Shown here in pieces: positions 8,538-17,276 of a stretch of DNA of 64,000 nucleotides. Location of the stretch: positions 62,001 through 126,000 of the forward strand of contig NZ_JADBEL010000004.1 in NCBI RefSeq assembly GCF_014873855.1. The letters are read 5' to 3'. The notes beneath the pieces were generated by a model that saw only the letters and a program-made list of their open reading frames with translations, had not been told where the DNA came from and made no database searches. How positions within the stretch are numbered: the stretch's first letter is position 1; every line of letters begins with the position of its first letter. A program made the position numbers and the translations under genes. This stretch comes from Sporosarcina limicola. GTDB lineage: Bacteria > Bacillota > Bacilli > Bacillales_A > Planococcaceae.

Positions 8538-9587
8538 ATGTTAAATACAGCTATTTGGTTGGAACAAGATTATTGTTCCAACCAAATAAAAAATGCATAT
8601 TTGAAAACTAGATATTTCAAACTTAGAATACCTTTTAGTGAACAACAGAGTGAGTATGAAATTTGTAGATTTAAACTTATTGTTGAAGAAGTAAGGGGTG
8701 ATAAACAACTATTGTTGGATTCTGCTGTGTTAGGTGAAAAAATAGCAGAAGCGGAGTATAAGAGCGTATCATTTTCAGAAAATGATATTATATATTATTC
8801 ACATAAGAATAATTTTACGGATAGTGAGAATAAAACCATTCAAACAGCTATTATCGATGGTGTATTACGCGAAAAAAATCTTTACCAAAGAGAAAACATA
8901 GAATTGTCTGGGGAGTATCATGTAAATATTCAAGTTTTTCGAAAAGAGATATCTCAGCCAGATTTTTTATCAGTGGAAGCACCACCCATTTTAACAGACT
9001 ACGAACAAAAAATTGAAACAATTACTGTGTATATACTGATTTTCAAAGACTCTATTGATTTGAAAAAAAACAGTAAACTTAGTAGCACCTCTGTTTACGG
9101 TAGTTTGGGAAACCTAGGCTTTTTTATGGTTGATCTTGATTTATTTAGTGAATTTATAAGAAGTGAGGTTGGTGACGGGGCAGTCAATCTTGTGGATTTA
9201 TTTACAACAACTGATCTGGTTGATAAATGTTTTGAAGAGGGGTTATTGATAATCACTTGGGGGATAAAGCCATGGCACTATTATATTCATGCAATGAATA
9301 ATTCAATTATATTCGATGAATGTATTGTCAGTGGAACTTACAAAATTAAAAATAAGACCAAAAAATTATCTGTAATTCCAGGGAATGAATTGCTTACATG
9401 GCCGGAGTGTCTTGAAAAAGAATGGCCTACAATTTGTATAGAGGGTGACGGTGAAAAAATTGTTTTATCGCTATGTACTTATTCTGGCAATCTTGGAAAT
9501 GAAATAATTCCTTTGTATACACTCCGTAGAAGTGAAGAGCCTGTAGAAAATATTGAACCGATTATTAACTACAATTTTCTCGATTAA
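8538..9587 (+). CDS. Large hypothetical immunity-like protein
   Basis: A 349-residue AT-rich gene. ATG at 8538 follows GAGGTGAG, which lies in the end of the preceding ORF. The protein is strand-rich and acidic without membrane segments. It has LTDYEQKIETITVY in the middle, a conserved-looking GSLGNLGFFMVDLDLF segment (about residue 195) and a LIITWGIKPWHYYIH turn. I do not recognise the family. Coupling to the small toxin-tail-like ORF suggests it is the cognate immunity protein. Confidence 0.6.
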   Translation: MLNTAIWLEQDYCSNQIKNAYLKTRYFKLRIPFSEQQSEYEICRFKLIVEEVRGDKQLLLDSAVLGEKIAEAEYKSVSFSENDIIYYSHKNNFTDSENKTIQTAIIDGVLREKNLYQRENIELSGEYHVNIQVFRKEISQPDFLSVEAPPILTDYEQKIETITVYILIFKDSIDLKKNSKLSSTSVYGSLGNLGFFMVDLDLFSEFIRSEVGDGAVNLVDLFTTTDLVDKCFEEGLLIITWGIKPWHYYIHAMNNSIIFDECIVSGTYKIKNKTKKLSVIPGNELLTWPECLEKEWPTICIEGDGEKIVLSLCTYSGNLGNEIIPLYTLRRSEEPVENIEPIINYNFLD

Positions 9588-9658
9588 TACCACTAGCGCT
9601 GAAATTGATCTTTATCACGCAAATTTGGGAGGAGAAATCCGTAGCAAGGAGGATAGCG

Positions 9659-10147
9659 ATGAAAGCATATCAGAAGTTTGTCATTTATTTCTTGGATGAC
9701 CCGACATGGGAGAAGCGAAAAGACGGGCCGCCGCTCGAATTGTTCGACCGCATGACGGCGGAAGAACGTCAGGCAGCGGAAGAAGAGCTTCTCCGCATCG
9801 TAAGCCTGCGTGACAACTGGCCGGTCATAGCGCTCGGCTATTTGCGATCGCACAAGGCGAAAGACATTTTGTACGAGCTTCTTCCCGGAGCCGAAGGGGA
9901 AATGAAGGTTGACATTGCGCTTGCGTTATGGCGCATCGGCCGTGATGAAGAACTCGTGGACATCGCACTTAACGCAAGCCGTACGGAGGAGAGCCCTTTT
10001 CAGCTCATCAACATGCTCTATAGTCTGGCGCGATTTGGAGTCCCCGAAACGGAAGAACGGATCGAACAACTGCTCGATCACGAAGACGATCTCGTTTCCT
10101 ACAATGCCAGGCAAGCGCTGCGCCAGCTTCGCAAGAAACGCAAATAG
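9659..10147 (+). CDS. HEAT-repeat immunity-like protein
   Basis: A 162-residue protein. ATG at 9659 is preceded by AAGGAGG at good spacing. From residue 50 it is a run of paired helices typical of HEAT repeats: ALGYLRSHKAKDILYELL, then ALALWRIGRDEELVDIAL, then LYSLARFGVPETEERIEQLL, then YNARQALRQL. GC content is clearly higher than in both neighbours, suggesting separate acquisition. HEAT proteins of this length are frequent in toxin-immunity islands. Confidence 0.65.
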   Translation: MKAYQKFVIYFLDDPTWEKRKDGPPLELFDRMTAEERQAAEEELLRIVSLRDNWPVIALGYLRSHKAKDILYELLPGAEGEMKVDIALALWRIGRDEELVDIALNASRTEESPFQLINMLYSLARFGVPETEERIEQLLDHEDDLVSYNARQALRQLRKKRK

Positions 10148-10238
10148 TATTTGTTAAATGAGTTGGGAATCGATCAAACTCAAAGTATATTATTCTTTCT
10201 ATAAGTGTTCAAAACGGCGGCCTATTGAGATATACCAG

Positions 10239-10456
10239 CTAATAGCTTGTGAACATTTCTAGCAAAGTAATTTCGAGAATAAGAGCAGGAAGATGTCCAA
10301 AAGTATGCTCGACGTCTTGAATAACTTGAAGCAACTTCAAGAGTCCTTCTCGCGTATGTTCGAATTGAAATGTCCCTTTGAATGATTTTCCACGATCTAA
10401 AAAAGCTGGCCATGGATTTCTTCTTTAGAAATATCTAGACAGATAACTGGATTCAT
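10239..10456 (-). mobile_element. IS110-family transposase 5' fragment
   Basis: On the minus strand an ATG with AGGAG upstream opens MNPVICLDISKEEIHGQ. After a stop and a frameshift it continues as FEHTREGLLKLLQVIQ and HLPALILEIT. This is the start of an IS110-type transposase: the LD-x-SK strand with the first acidic residue and the LE-A/I-T strand with the second. Only about 70 codons remain and the rest of the gene is gone, so the element is dead. The surrounding bases 10148-10620 hold nothing else recognisable. Confidence 0.6.
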
Positions 10457-10620
10457 TCGACCTCTCCTAACGTATAGATTTATCGGTAGCTCCTGAAGTT
10501 CTTCTTGTCGCTCCATAGTGCAGTTATTGCTCAATCGCTAATAATTAGAGACATTATATGGAACTTACAAAATGGATTTACGTTTGTATTATAAAGTAAG
10601 TTGAGATAAGGAGTTTTTAG

Positions 10621-10962
10621 ATGGTTCCTACATACGGAAAAATCGCCATTTTTCTATTTATAATAATTATTTTTATTGGAGTTAGATTTGCTATACAAAT
10701 CCGAAAACATCAGGGGAAGATGAATAAAAGTGAAATAAAAGATAAAATCCAATCAATTGAAGGGACGATAGTTACTATTCAAAAAGTCCGTTCAAATCAG
10801 ACTCCTTTTAATAAGCCTTCAAGGGCTAAAGATTTCGGTGATCATTATCAGATAACGTATGAATTAAATGGAACTCAACATACTGCTTGGTTTCGCGCTG
10901 ACCGAGCTATTGTTCAGATACCAAAACCTCCGAACCCAGAAAAATGGATATTAACAAAATAA
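10621..10962 (+). CDS. Small membrane-anchored hypothetical protein
   Basis: A 113-residue protein starting at an ATG after AAGGAG. Residues about 7-25 form one hydrophobic helix (IAIFLFIIIIFIGV), then a Lys-rich stretch, so the rest is probably cytoplasmic or anchored to the membrane face. The soluble part is a small beta domain (GTIVTIQKV, YQITYELNGTQHTAWF). Membrane-anchored immunity proteins of this design exist for pore-forming or wall-acting toxins; the specific role is unknown. Confidence 0.6.
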   Translation: MVPTYGKIAIFLFIIIIFIGVRFAIQIRKHQGKMNKSEIKDKIQSIEGTIVTIQKVRSNQTPFNKPSRAKDFGDHYQITYELNGTQHTAWFRADRAIVQIPKPPNPEKWILTK

Positions 10963-10977
10963 AAGTATGATCACTTA

Positions 10978-11050
10978 TTAACGAAAACTAAGCTAACGGG
11001 AAACGATTGTTCAATAAAGTTGCGGCAGTCTCAGTCTAGGAATGTATTTT
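10978..11050 (+). repeat. Post-gene element R2
   Basis: A relative of R1 and R3, 15 bases after a stop codon: GCTAACGGGAAACGATTG, CAATAA, GCGGCAGTCT, then TATTTTC. Only the left arm of the potential hairpin is kept. Confidence 0.45.
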
Positions 11051-11094
11051 CAACGGGATATTATGAATAGCGAACCGATAAGTGAGGGATTAAA

Positions 11095-11526
11095 ATGACT
11101 CTAGAAAAAAGAATAACCGGATTGTGGTCAGTTGATGATTTATATGCTCCAGGTGCCATGGAAGACATATTAGTTGTTTTCCTACCAAGTGGTGAAGGCT
11201 GGTTATACTTTATCCACCCATGTGAAAATATTGTTGAAAAATTTATTTGGAATATTGATCAATTTAATTTGCTACATATTAGAGGAACTACTTCATCCCT
11301 TTATTATGATGTAGATGAGGATCACGAGTTAGCAAAAGATAGTTATTTCGACAAAAATTCCGATGTGATACTTCATGAAATTAAAGTGGAAGTTTCCGTC
11401 GAGTCTACCCCTCGAGGAGAGAATGAGGTTATTTCATTTTCTAAACCGTTGTGGGGTTCAGACGATAAATTTGCACTTGTACATAGAGACTTTGATCGAA
11501 TTAATCCGCCTATATTTGACCTGTAG
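11095..11526 (+). CDS. Small hypothetical immunity-like protein
   Basis: A 143-residue strand-rich soluble protein. ATG at 11095 follows GTGAGGG. The start MTLEKRITGLWSVDDL and alternating strands (ILVVFLPSGEGWLYF, KFIWNIDQFNLLHIRG) suggest a small beta-barrel of lipocalin-like type. No catalytic motif is seen and the family is not recognised. It is followed by post-gene element R3. Confidence 0.6.
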   Translation: MTLEKRITGLWSVDDLYAPGAMEDILVVFLPSGEGWLYFIHPCENIVEKFIWNIDQFNLLHIRGTTSSLYYDVDEDHELAKDSYFDKNSDVILHEIKVEVSVESTPRGENEVISFSKPLWGSDDKFALVHRDFDRINPPIFDL

Positions 11527-11539
11527 GTATATATTTAAA

Positions 11540-11630
11540 ATGATCATTGAACGAACAGAGAACTATACTGCAATAAAACAGCGACAGTCTAAGATTTTAT
11601 TTTCTCGAACATGATTGTCGCTATTTTAAT
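11540..11630 (+). terminator. Post-gene element R3 with terminator-like hairpin
   Basis: The most complete copy of the post-gene element. AGCGACAGTC near 11577 can pair with GATTGTCGCT near 11613, and ATTTTAA follows. The 5' part (GAACTATACTGCAATAA) matches R1 and the partial copy at 22475. It is a likely transcription end for the gene upstream. Confidence 0.5.
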
Positions 11631-11807
11631 TATGGGCACAGACTAGCACGTATTTCTCAAAGGTTGACGATTATTTGGGGTATGGGTAGAATACAGAACC
11701 TGAAATCGGCAGCGACATAGTAGCTGGCTTTATTGCAGAGATTGGCGACATAGCATGGACCAATGTCTGCACTTGCCGAAATGACTTGATAGGGTATAGA
11801 AGAAAGG

Positions 11808-12329
11808 ATGATAGAAATGCCAAATGATACTCAAGCTCGTCCTCCTGCTGGTTCTGTTAGAGAATTTGGTCGTTATCCTATCGACCTGATAGGTCCTCGC
11901 AGTCACACTCTTGTCATTCAGCCCGGTGTGGGCAGTCTATCCATTGGACCGTCGCAATTGGGGAAGAAAGCAGACCTTCACGTTGCGACTGATGCGATCA
12001 TCGATTGGACCGTATTCGATGCCTTTGCCACTCCAGCGGGCTCGCCCTGGCCGCGATTTCTGCACTATGCAGGCAGTGACGCAGGCTTTTTTGACTGGGC
12101 GCAGAAACGTCCCATAGAAGAGATGACGTGGGCTCCGATCCTGTCTGAAGACACGGTGGCGGACGCCAGACAGTCCAATTTGCAAGGCTTGCATATCAAG
12201 TTGGACCAGTCCGAGCGTCTGAGCCTGAAGCTTCCAAAGGGGCAACTCAGCCAGTCTGATCACCTGATTGGCCAGCCTATAACAGAGGAGATGGCGCAAC
12301 GGTGGTTCGATGCAGTGCGTGATTACTGA
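11808..12329 (+). CDS. Internally deleted leucine-rich-family immunity gene, copy 1
   Basis: A 173-residue frame (ATG at 11808 or 11817, after AAAGGA). The first 75 residues match the start of the gene at 24341 and the inverted fragment at 26394-26597. The last 28 residues (QLSQSDHLIGQPITEE...) match the end of the 24341 gene exactly in type. The long leucine-rich middle seen at 24341 is absent, so this copy probably arose by internal deletion that kept the frame. It may make a short protein without the recognition domain. GC content is higher than in the genes around it. Confidence 0.55.
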   Translation: MIEMPNDTQARPPAGSVREFGRYPIDLIGPRSHTLVIQPGVGSLSIGPSQLGKKADLHVATDAIIDWTVFDAFATPAGSPWPRFLHYAGSDAGFFDWAQKRPIEEMTWAPILSEDTVADARQSNLQGLHIKLDQSERLSLKLPKGQLSQSDHLIGQPITEEMAQRWFDAVRDY

Positions 12330-12507
12330 TTGAAATGAGGAAATGAACGGGTACTAGGAAATTGGCAAATTTCGAGCAATTCTATGAGAACATTTACCGT
12401 ATTGAACAAGCTCTTTTAGTAACATTTAACTTGTTTTATTTTTCGTTTTCATCAATGTGAATTTGTGTTAAAAAAGGGCGAGTATTTCTTTTCGGAGGAG
12501 ATTATTT

Positions 12508-12957
12508 ATGTTTTCAATGACGTCAAAAAAATTAACAATAGAAGACATTCGTAAAATTGAAGTTCAACTAGGTTTGAAGTTACCGTTGCAACTTGTCGAG
12601 CATTATTTGCAATATAATGGAGGGGTCCCTAATCGAACCTATTTTTATTCAGAAGAGGCGGATATTGAGACCAATGTTCAAACATTTTTACCATTTAGGT
12701 ATGTAAACGAAATAGGCATTACAATCGAAGATCGATACGTAGATTACAGAAATAGAAAAATAATGCCGGAGAAGCTTCTTCCATTTGCTAGTGATGCAGG
12801 AGGAAATAAATTTTGTATCGATATAGAAACTGGCCAAATTTATATAGTGTGGTTAGATCTTGGTGAAGTTACGAAAGACTGCATAGTTTTTTTAGCTGAG
12901 GATTTTAATGAATTTTTGAATAAACTTGACGAAGATGAAGATGATGACGAAGCATAA
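12508..12957 (+). CDS. SMI1/KNR4 (SUKH) family immunity protein
   Basis: A 149-residue protein with a clear SUKH layout. It opens with a helix and IEVQLGLKLPLQLVEHYLQYNGGVPN (family Pro and the Leu-x-x-His/Tyr-Tyr segment, then Asn-Gly-Gly). The centre is LLPFASDAGGNKFCIDIETGQIYIVW, where the Asp-x-Gly-Gly-Asn turn and the following strand are diagnostic. It ends in an acidic FNEFLNKLDEDEDDD helix. ATG at 12508 follows GGAGGAG. An intrinsic terminator closes the gene. Proteins of this superfamily neutralise diverse nuclease and deaminase toxins. Confidence 0.85.
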   Translation: MFSMTSKKLTIEDIRKIEVQLGLKLPLQLVEHYLQYNGGVPNRTYFYSEEADIETNVQTFLPFRYVNEIGITIEDRYVDYRNRKIMPEKLLPFASDAGGNKFCIDIETGQIYIVWLDLGEVTKDCIVFLAEDFNEFLNKLDEDEDDDEA

Positions 12958-12977
12958 TTTAATAAGATTATAATAGG

Positions 12978-13020
12978 AAAACAAGCTGTCGTGGAAATTA
13001 TCAATGTCAGCTTGTTTTTA
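12978..13020 (+). terminator. Intrinsic terminator after the SUKH gene
   Basis: AAAACAAGCTG and CAGCTTGTTTTT form an 11-bp arm separated by 19 bases, with the T run directly after. It separates the SUKH gene from the Rhs remnant. Confidence 0.8.
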
Positions 13021-13038
13021 AATAATGTAATAGCTTAA

Positions 13039-13489
13039 GAAAATAGAAACAATTACAACCGTTTCCACTACTATGCACCTTATGAGGGGATAAACACACA
13101 GAAGGGTCCTTTAGGAATAGACGGTGGAATAGCGTTATATGGGTATGTGCATGATCCGAATATTTGGATTGATGTATTTGGTCTATCTAAGAAATACGGA
13201 AAGCCGAAAAGGCCAGTAGGATATAAAACAGAAGATATTGACGAACATGCCTAATTAAGACCACAAGTCAATCGTGAACCTGCCCATAATAAACCATCGA
13301 TTGATACACTAGTACACTCTCACCATCCTATACAAAACGAGTGGGCTAAAAAATGTCAAGGGTTATCCATCGCCTATAGAGTACTGCCATCCCATTGACG
13401 TAAAGGAGTGGGGCCGTTCGCATCACAACCTGAAGCCACGTTAATCGAAGGGACTCCAGAGACCACGTGGAAGAACGAAAGAAATAGAT
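13039..13489 (+). pseudogene. Rhs/WapA-type toxin 3' remnant with SHH-like nuclease tail
   Basis: The first frame (to 13254) reads YNRFHYYAPYEG, GPLGIDGGIALYGYVHDPN and IWIDVFGLS. This is the end of the Rhs-repeat-associated core, where the conserved shell stops and the variable toxin begins. After a stop, an open stretch contains HSHHPIQNEWAKK, which resembles the His-His...Gln-x-x-Trp-Ala core of HNH/SHH toxin nucleases. A second frameshift leads to NVKGY, and further stops follow. No upstream Rhs shell is present, so this is an orphan tip that was exchanged into the array and decayed. Confidence 0.7.
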
Positions 13490-13533
13490 GAGACTTTCAT
13501 AGTAACCAGATAGGATATAAAGGAGGATTTATT

Positions 13534-14004
13534 GTGAATAATAGTATTGCAGAACATTGGAATCTTGAAAAGCATGAACTGCCCGGCATTAATTGCATCA
13601 TCTTTCCAAACGGCACTGTAACAATTTTAAATTGTTACAGCACATATAACCCCAACACAAAAGAAAGTAAATCTTTTTGCTCTCCCTTGTGTGACACAAC
13701 CATTGAAAGCATAGCAAAGTATAATGTTGAATATTGGACGATCGTTGATGAATGGGTCAGTATTGAATATCAAGATGGGAAAATCCATGGCGGTGATGGT
13801 CAAATGGGAAATGAAGGATTTATTGCTTGTACGGATGCTGAAAACCGTTTGGTATGGGGAATATTTTTTGAGAATTCAAACCCTATAAAAGACTTAGAAA
13901 TCAAAGATAATATCCTAATCGCTATTAATGAGCATACCGAATTACAAATTGAAATCAACTTAGAAAACCTCACCCAAATTAAAATGACTTCCATAAAGTC
14001 CTGA
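13534..14004 (+). CDS. Hypothetical protein, immunity candidate after the toxin remnant
   Basis: A 156-residue protein; GTG at 13534 follows AAAGGAGG. It is strand-rich with INCIIFPNGTVTILNC near the start and WTIVDEWVSIEYQDGKIHGGDG in the middle, and has no membrane segment. It lies directly downstream of the Rhs tip and nuclease remnant, which is the place for the cognate immunity gene. Its last 95 coding bases also occur as a fragment at 25338-25436. The family is not recognised. Confidence 0.6.
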   Translation: MNNSIAEHWNLEKHELPGINCIIFPNGTVTILNCYSTYNPNTKESKSFCSPLCDTTIESIAKYNVEYWTIVDEWVSIEYQDGKIHGGDGQMGNEGFIACTDAENRLVWGIFFENSNPIKDLEIKDNILIAINEHTELQIEINLENLTQIKMTSIKS

Positions 14005-14110
14005 TAATGTTTTATCGTTTTACTTTCTCCATATTCCCCCTTAACGTTATTAATCCGCGTTTTGCTGGTGGGACCCCTAATTGAACAGAAAGATTAAAGG
14101 AGCCAACTAA

Positions 14111-14656
14111 ATGATGAAACAAATACCAAGCAGGAAATTTCCTAGTCTAGAGTACACACCCGGCGAATCTATTTGGATAGATAACCTAATGCCTGGTAAC
14201 CAGATTCCATTTTATTTTAATGTGTCGGAAAAAATTACACAAAATGAGAGCGCTATCGCTCGTGTTTCCCATGCACTAGATCACATGGATGAGTTGGTAA
14301 ACAAGGCTCGGGCGCATCTAAGAGATATTATTCAAAATACAAAAGACCCTAGTCATAAGTTGCTTCATGATTTCTTTGCTTTTCATCTTTTAGAAATGGA
14401 TGATGAAAGCTTAAAAGTAATGTTTGGGATGGAGCAACCTGGAACATTAAGTGAACTGGAGATGGTTGACCTACTTATGCTAAAAAGCTTGGGAAGCAGC
14501 TTGGGCGAAGGTTGGTTGGGAAGTAACTTTGAAAAAGAGCTAAAAAAACAGATATTCATTATGGATTTTACTTTTGACCCAGAGTATACGGATCAGTTGG
14601 TTGTTGTCTATTTGGATGCGAACTATAACATACTGACTATAAGCCATGAAAGTTAA
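14111..14656 (+). CDS. DUF2004-like protein
   Basis: A 181-residue protein starting at paired ATGs (14111, 14114) after AAAGGAG. After an N-terminal strand region, residues 55-130 are helical. The protein ends with MDFTFDPEYTDQLVVVYLD and ISHES. The Asp-rich strand plus terminal Glu-Ser is how I recognise DUF2004 proteins, which occur in toxin-immunity loci. Confidence in the family is moderate. Confidence 0.55.
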   Translation: MMKQIPSRKFPSLEYTPGESIWIDNLMPGNQIPFYFNVSEKITQNESAIARVSHALDHMDELVNKARAHLRDIIQNTKDPSHKLLHDFFAFHLLEMDDESLKVMFGMEQPGTLSELEMVDLLMLKSLGSSLGEGWLGSNFEKELKKQIFIMDFTFDPEYTDQLVVVYLDANYNILTISHES

Positions 14657-14695
14657 GATCAAGAATCTAAGAGTAATGGAAGTAGGTTTAGCGTT

Positions 14696-15055
14696 GTGAT
14701 AAAAATATTAAGCATAGTTTTGTTGGAAGATGATTTATTCGAAAAACTTGTTTGTAAGATGGAAAATGTTTTTGGCATTCGTTTACCTTACGAAAACAAA
14801 AAAGGTCGTTTTATTGCTGAAGGTGACACGGTTACTTATAAAGTCATACTTGTAGATAGAGTAGACGACCTTAGTGATTTGTTGTGTGATGAACATCACA
14901 CTTTAGATATTCGTATCGATATGGATGAATCCTTCAACTATGAAAAATATGAAGAAGATGTAGTAACAAAATTGAAAAATGGTGAAATTAGATGGAAATA
15001 TGGTATCTGGACTAAAACGAAAGACGATGAGGAATATCGTAAAATTTATCCTTAA
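14696..15055 (+). CDS. Small hypothetical protein
   Basis: A 119-residue soluble acidic protein starting at GTG 14696, with only a weak purine-rich site upstream. The landmarks are a MENVFGIRLPYENKKG stretch and a C-terminal WKYGIWTK strand. It follows the DUF2004-like gene by 40 bases and probably belongs to the same unit. I do not recognise the family. Confidence 0.55.
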   Translation: MIKILSIVLLEDDLFEKLVCKMENVFGIRLPYENKKGRFIAEGDTVTYKVILVDRVDDLSDLLCDEHHTLDIRIDMDESFNYEKYEEDVVTKLKNGEIRWKYGIWTKTKDDEEYRKIYP

Positions 15056-15148
15056 TATGCAAAATGATGATATTATAATGATGATAGTTGATTTAAGATA
15101 AATTTAGATAATAGGTGGTAAATCTTACAAACGAAAAGAGGCAGAGTG

Positions 15149-15925
15149 ATGGAAAAAGACACTTTCGCGCAACTTATTATTTGGCATCAAGAAGATGAAC
15201 ATGAAAAAATAGTAGATAGAATTATGGAAATTCCCCAATTAGACAGAGATTATGATACGGTCAGTTTATTGGCAAGAGCTTTGAATAATTTGGAACGTTA
15301 CGATGAAGCACTTCAACAGCTTTTGGCTATTTCAAAACTAGGTGAGAATGACCCACTTTGGCATTTTCGCGTGGGCTACTCCTACTATTATCTTGAACAA
15401 TATGAGGAAGCATTAAGAGAATTTGAAATTACAGATAAGCTAGATCCAGAAGATAGAGATACTTTGACATTATTAGATTGGAGCCGAGGTAAAGTCGAAC
15501 GAAATAATAAGAAACTTAAGCAATCTGCCGCATTGAAAGTTTTGAACGAACAAACTACGGATAACGAAGCAAGTGAAGTTCCCTTTGTGCTAAGCGTGCG
15601 AGATAATGATAGTGCGTCATTTGAATATTTAAAAGATATGTACATTGATGGATACTACCCTAATTTTCTTGTGGATAAAGTCAAAGCTGAACTAGTTAAA
15701 GTTGTTGAATTTTTGGAACAAGGAAATCAAGATGTCGAAGAAATTCAATCAAAGCTTGATTTCGCCATCCATGCAATCAATGATCTTGCAGTAGAGTTTG
15801 ACGAAAATGACAGCGAAATTGAAACAGTTGCGAGAGAATCAATTGCACAAACTGTTGAAGATATTTTAGCTTTTTTTGGTATCGAAATAGATACAGAAGA
15901 AGCCATTCGTGAACGTGATTGGTAG
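15149..15925 (+). CDS. TPR-repeat immunity-like protein with unique C-terminus
   Basis: A 258-residue protein (ATG 15149; GTG 15146 is the alternative). Residues 1-120 are a TPR-type helical array with LARALNNLERYDEAL, DPLWHFRVGYSYYYLEQYEEAL and a TDKLDPEDRDTL turn. This half is closely similar to the start of the gene at 19375. From residue 125 the two differ: here the C-terminus is helical and acidic (NDLAVEFDENDSEIE), while the other carries an Imm51-like domain. The shared front with exchanged ends suggests modular shuffling. Confidence 0.65.
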   Translation: MEKDTFAQLIIWHQEDEHEKIVDRIMEIPQLDRDYDTVSLLARALNNLERYDEALQQLLAISKLGENDPLWHFRVGYSYYYLEQYEEALREFEITDKLDPEDRDTLTLLDWSRGKVERNNKKLKQSAALKVLNEQTTDNEASEVPFVLSVRDNDSASFEYLKDMYIDGYYPNFLVDKVKAELVKVVEFLEQGNQDVEEIQSKLDFAIHAINDLAVEFDENDSEIETVARESIAQTVEDILAFFGIEIDTEEAIRERDW

Positions 15926-15942
15926 TTTGTTGGGGAAATATT

Positions 15943-16122
15943 ATGCTAATGAGTACATTGCTGAAAAATGAATTTAAGTATAACTTGGATCAGATGCATT
16001 CATATTTTCAAATGATCGAAGAGTTGAATGTTGGTACTTATAAAAAAGAAATTTTTCAAAGTCGGGAAGCCGAGGGATTCGAAGAAGGAGCATACCGAAT
16101 TTCCACCCCAAGATGGTTTTGA
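15943..16122 (+). pseudogene. Truncated Imm51-like gene
   Basis: An ATG after GGGGA opens 59 residues whose second half (GTYKKEIFQSREAEGFEE) aligns with the Imm51-like domain of the 19375 gene (KYKHEIFQTRAEEGCEG). The frame then runs into unrelated, GC-richer sequence and stops. The conserved NGYDW segment and everything after it are missing, so the gene was cut by recombination. Confidence 0.6.
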
Positions 16123-16342
16123 CGTTATCCTGCAGATTCAGGAACAAGGGCAAGCAGAACCACTTTTGTGGGGGGCCGGCCAAAATGCCGATGGCGCCAA
16201 ACAAATGGTCGAAAATGTATTCACCCTTAGAGACGTTTTCGCACTCCTGATGGAGCTTCTTGACTCCCGGCATCCGACGTCCTTCCTTGGCTTACTTCAT
16301 CCCATCACCGACCAGCACGACGCAATCCTGCACAAGCAGTAG
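16090..16342 (+). pseudogene. GC-richer gene fragment fused to the Imm51 remnant
   Basis: Another frame becomes coding-like after the break, with EFPPQDGFDVILQIQEQ and FTLRDVFALLMELLDS, and ends at a TAG. Its base composition differs from the Imm51 remnant, so it is a fragment of a different gene joined at about 16090. The original function is not recognisable. Confidence 0.4.
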
Positions 16343-16374
16343 AGGGGCCGTCCGGCGGATCACCTGGAGCCACT

Positions 16375-16480
16375 GGCGATCTTATCCTTTCGTTATGAGA
16401 GACCTAGGAACCATACAATCGTCTGATTGGGTTGTTTTTCTGTGCAAAGATTTTTCGACAAAAACTTTTCACTGACCAGT
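16375..16480 (+). repeat. Long inverted repeat, left arm
   Basis: About 106 bases that reappear, nearly identical and reverse-complemented, at 17949-18055. It runs from GGCGATCTTATCCTTTCG through GACCTAGG and ends with CTTTTCACTGACCAGT. The pair brackets two immunity-type genes, so the unit looks like a cassette between two opposed copies of a mobile-element end. Confidence 0.85.
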
Positions 16481-16533
16481 ATATAATTTATGTGAGAGTA
16501 TTTATATTTTATGAACGAAATGAGGATGAAAAC

Positions 16534-17259
16534 TTGGGTTTTTTTAAAAAATTAGCAGGTGCACTGAGCAAGAAAAAGTATCGAAAGAACCCCAATGCCG
16601 CTATTTTAACCGTAGAACAGTATGCTGCTTTGTATGTTGGAGCAATCAATTCAGAACAGACGATGTATTTTTGTGATAGTTTGCAAACTGGGTCTGACAA
16701 AAATGAAATTAGTCGAAGTGTGAAAGATTACTACGGCATTGTTGACAGAGATACTGCATTAATGACTTTGAATTGGCTGAGTAGCAGGGGGCATAGAATC
16801 TACTTTGAGGCCATCAAACAACTTGTTTCAGGTCTATCCATAGCCGTTGATGAGGCGATTTTGGAAGAAGACGAAAAGGTAAATACATACAAATATATGA
16901 ATCATCTAAATCATACAATCGAAGATCTAGTTAAAAATAAGCATATTAACAAAAGAGAAGACTTGAGCACAAAATCTATTGTTGGCTGGGATATGGGACG
17001 ACTGGTTTTGATTACACGTTGCTGCTATGATTTGGCATATGTTTCAGAAGAAGAAGCTTGGAGTTATATTAATAAAGCCCATAGAGAATGTCAGAATACC
17101 TATTTGAACTGGAAAGAGTTTGCAGATGGTTATATTATTGGGAGATCTATGTGGAGCGGGTCTCATACGACGCTGCACGGTATTATGGAAATTGCAAAAG
17201 AGTTGCTAAAGGATGCTGACAGTCCTTGGTTAAAATACTCATTGCGACAAAAATTATAA
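16534..17259 (+). CDS. DUF1266 family protein
   Basis: A 241-residue protein. TTG at 16534 is chosen because GAGG lies eight bases upstream; the longer frame from 16432 begins inside the inverted repeat. The C-terminal 90 residues show the DUF1266 signature: GWDMGRLVLITRCCYDLAYV, EEEAWSYINKA, then WKEFADGYIIGRSMWSG. Many polymorphic-toxin loci carry this family as immunity genes. It lies inside the 16375-18055 inverted-repeat cassette, followed within 20 bases by a second gene. Confidence 0.75.
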   Translation: MGFFKKLAGALSKKKYRKNPNAAILTVEQYAALYVGAINSEQTMYFCDSLQTGSDKNEISRSVKDYYGIVDRDTALMTLNWLSSRGHRIYFEAIKQLVSGLSIAVDEAILEEDEKVNTYKYMNHLNHTIEDLVKNKHINKREDLSTKSIVGWDMGRLVLITRCCYDLAYVSEEEAWSYINKAHRECQNTYLNWKEFADGYIIGRSMWSGSHTTLHGIMEIAKELLKDADSPWLKYSLRQKL

Positions 17260-17276
17260 AAAAGGGGAAATTTACT

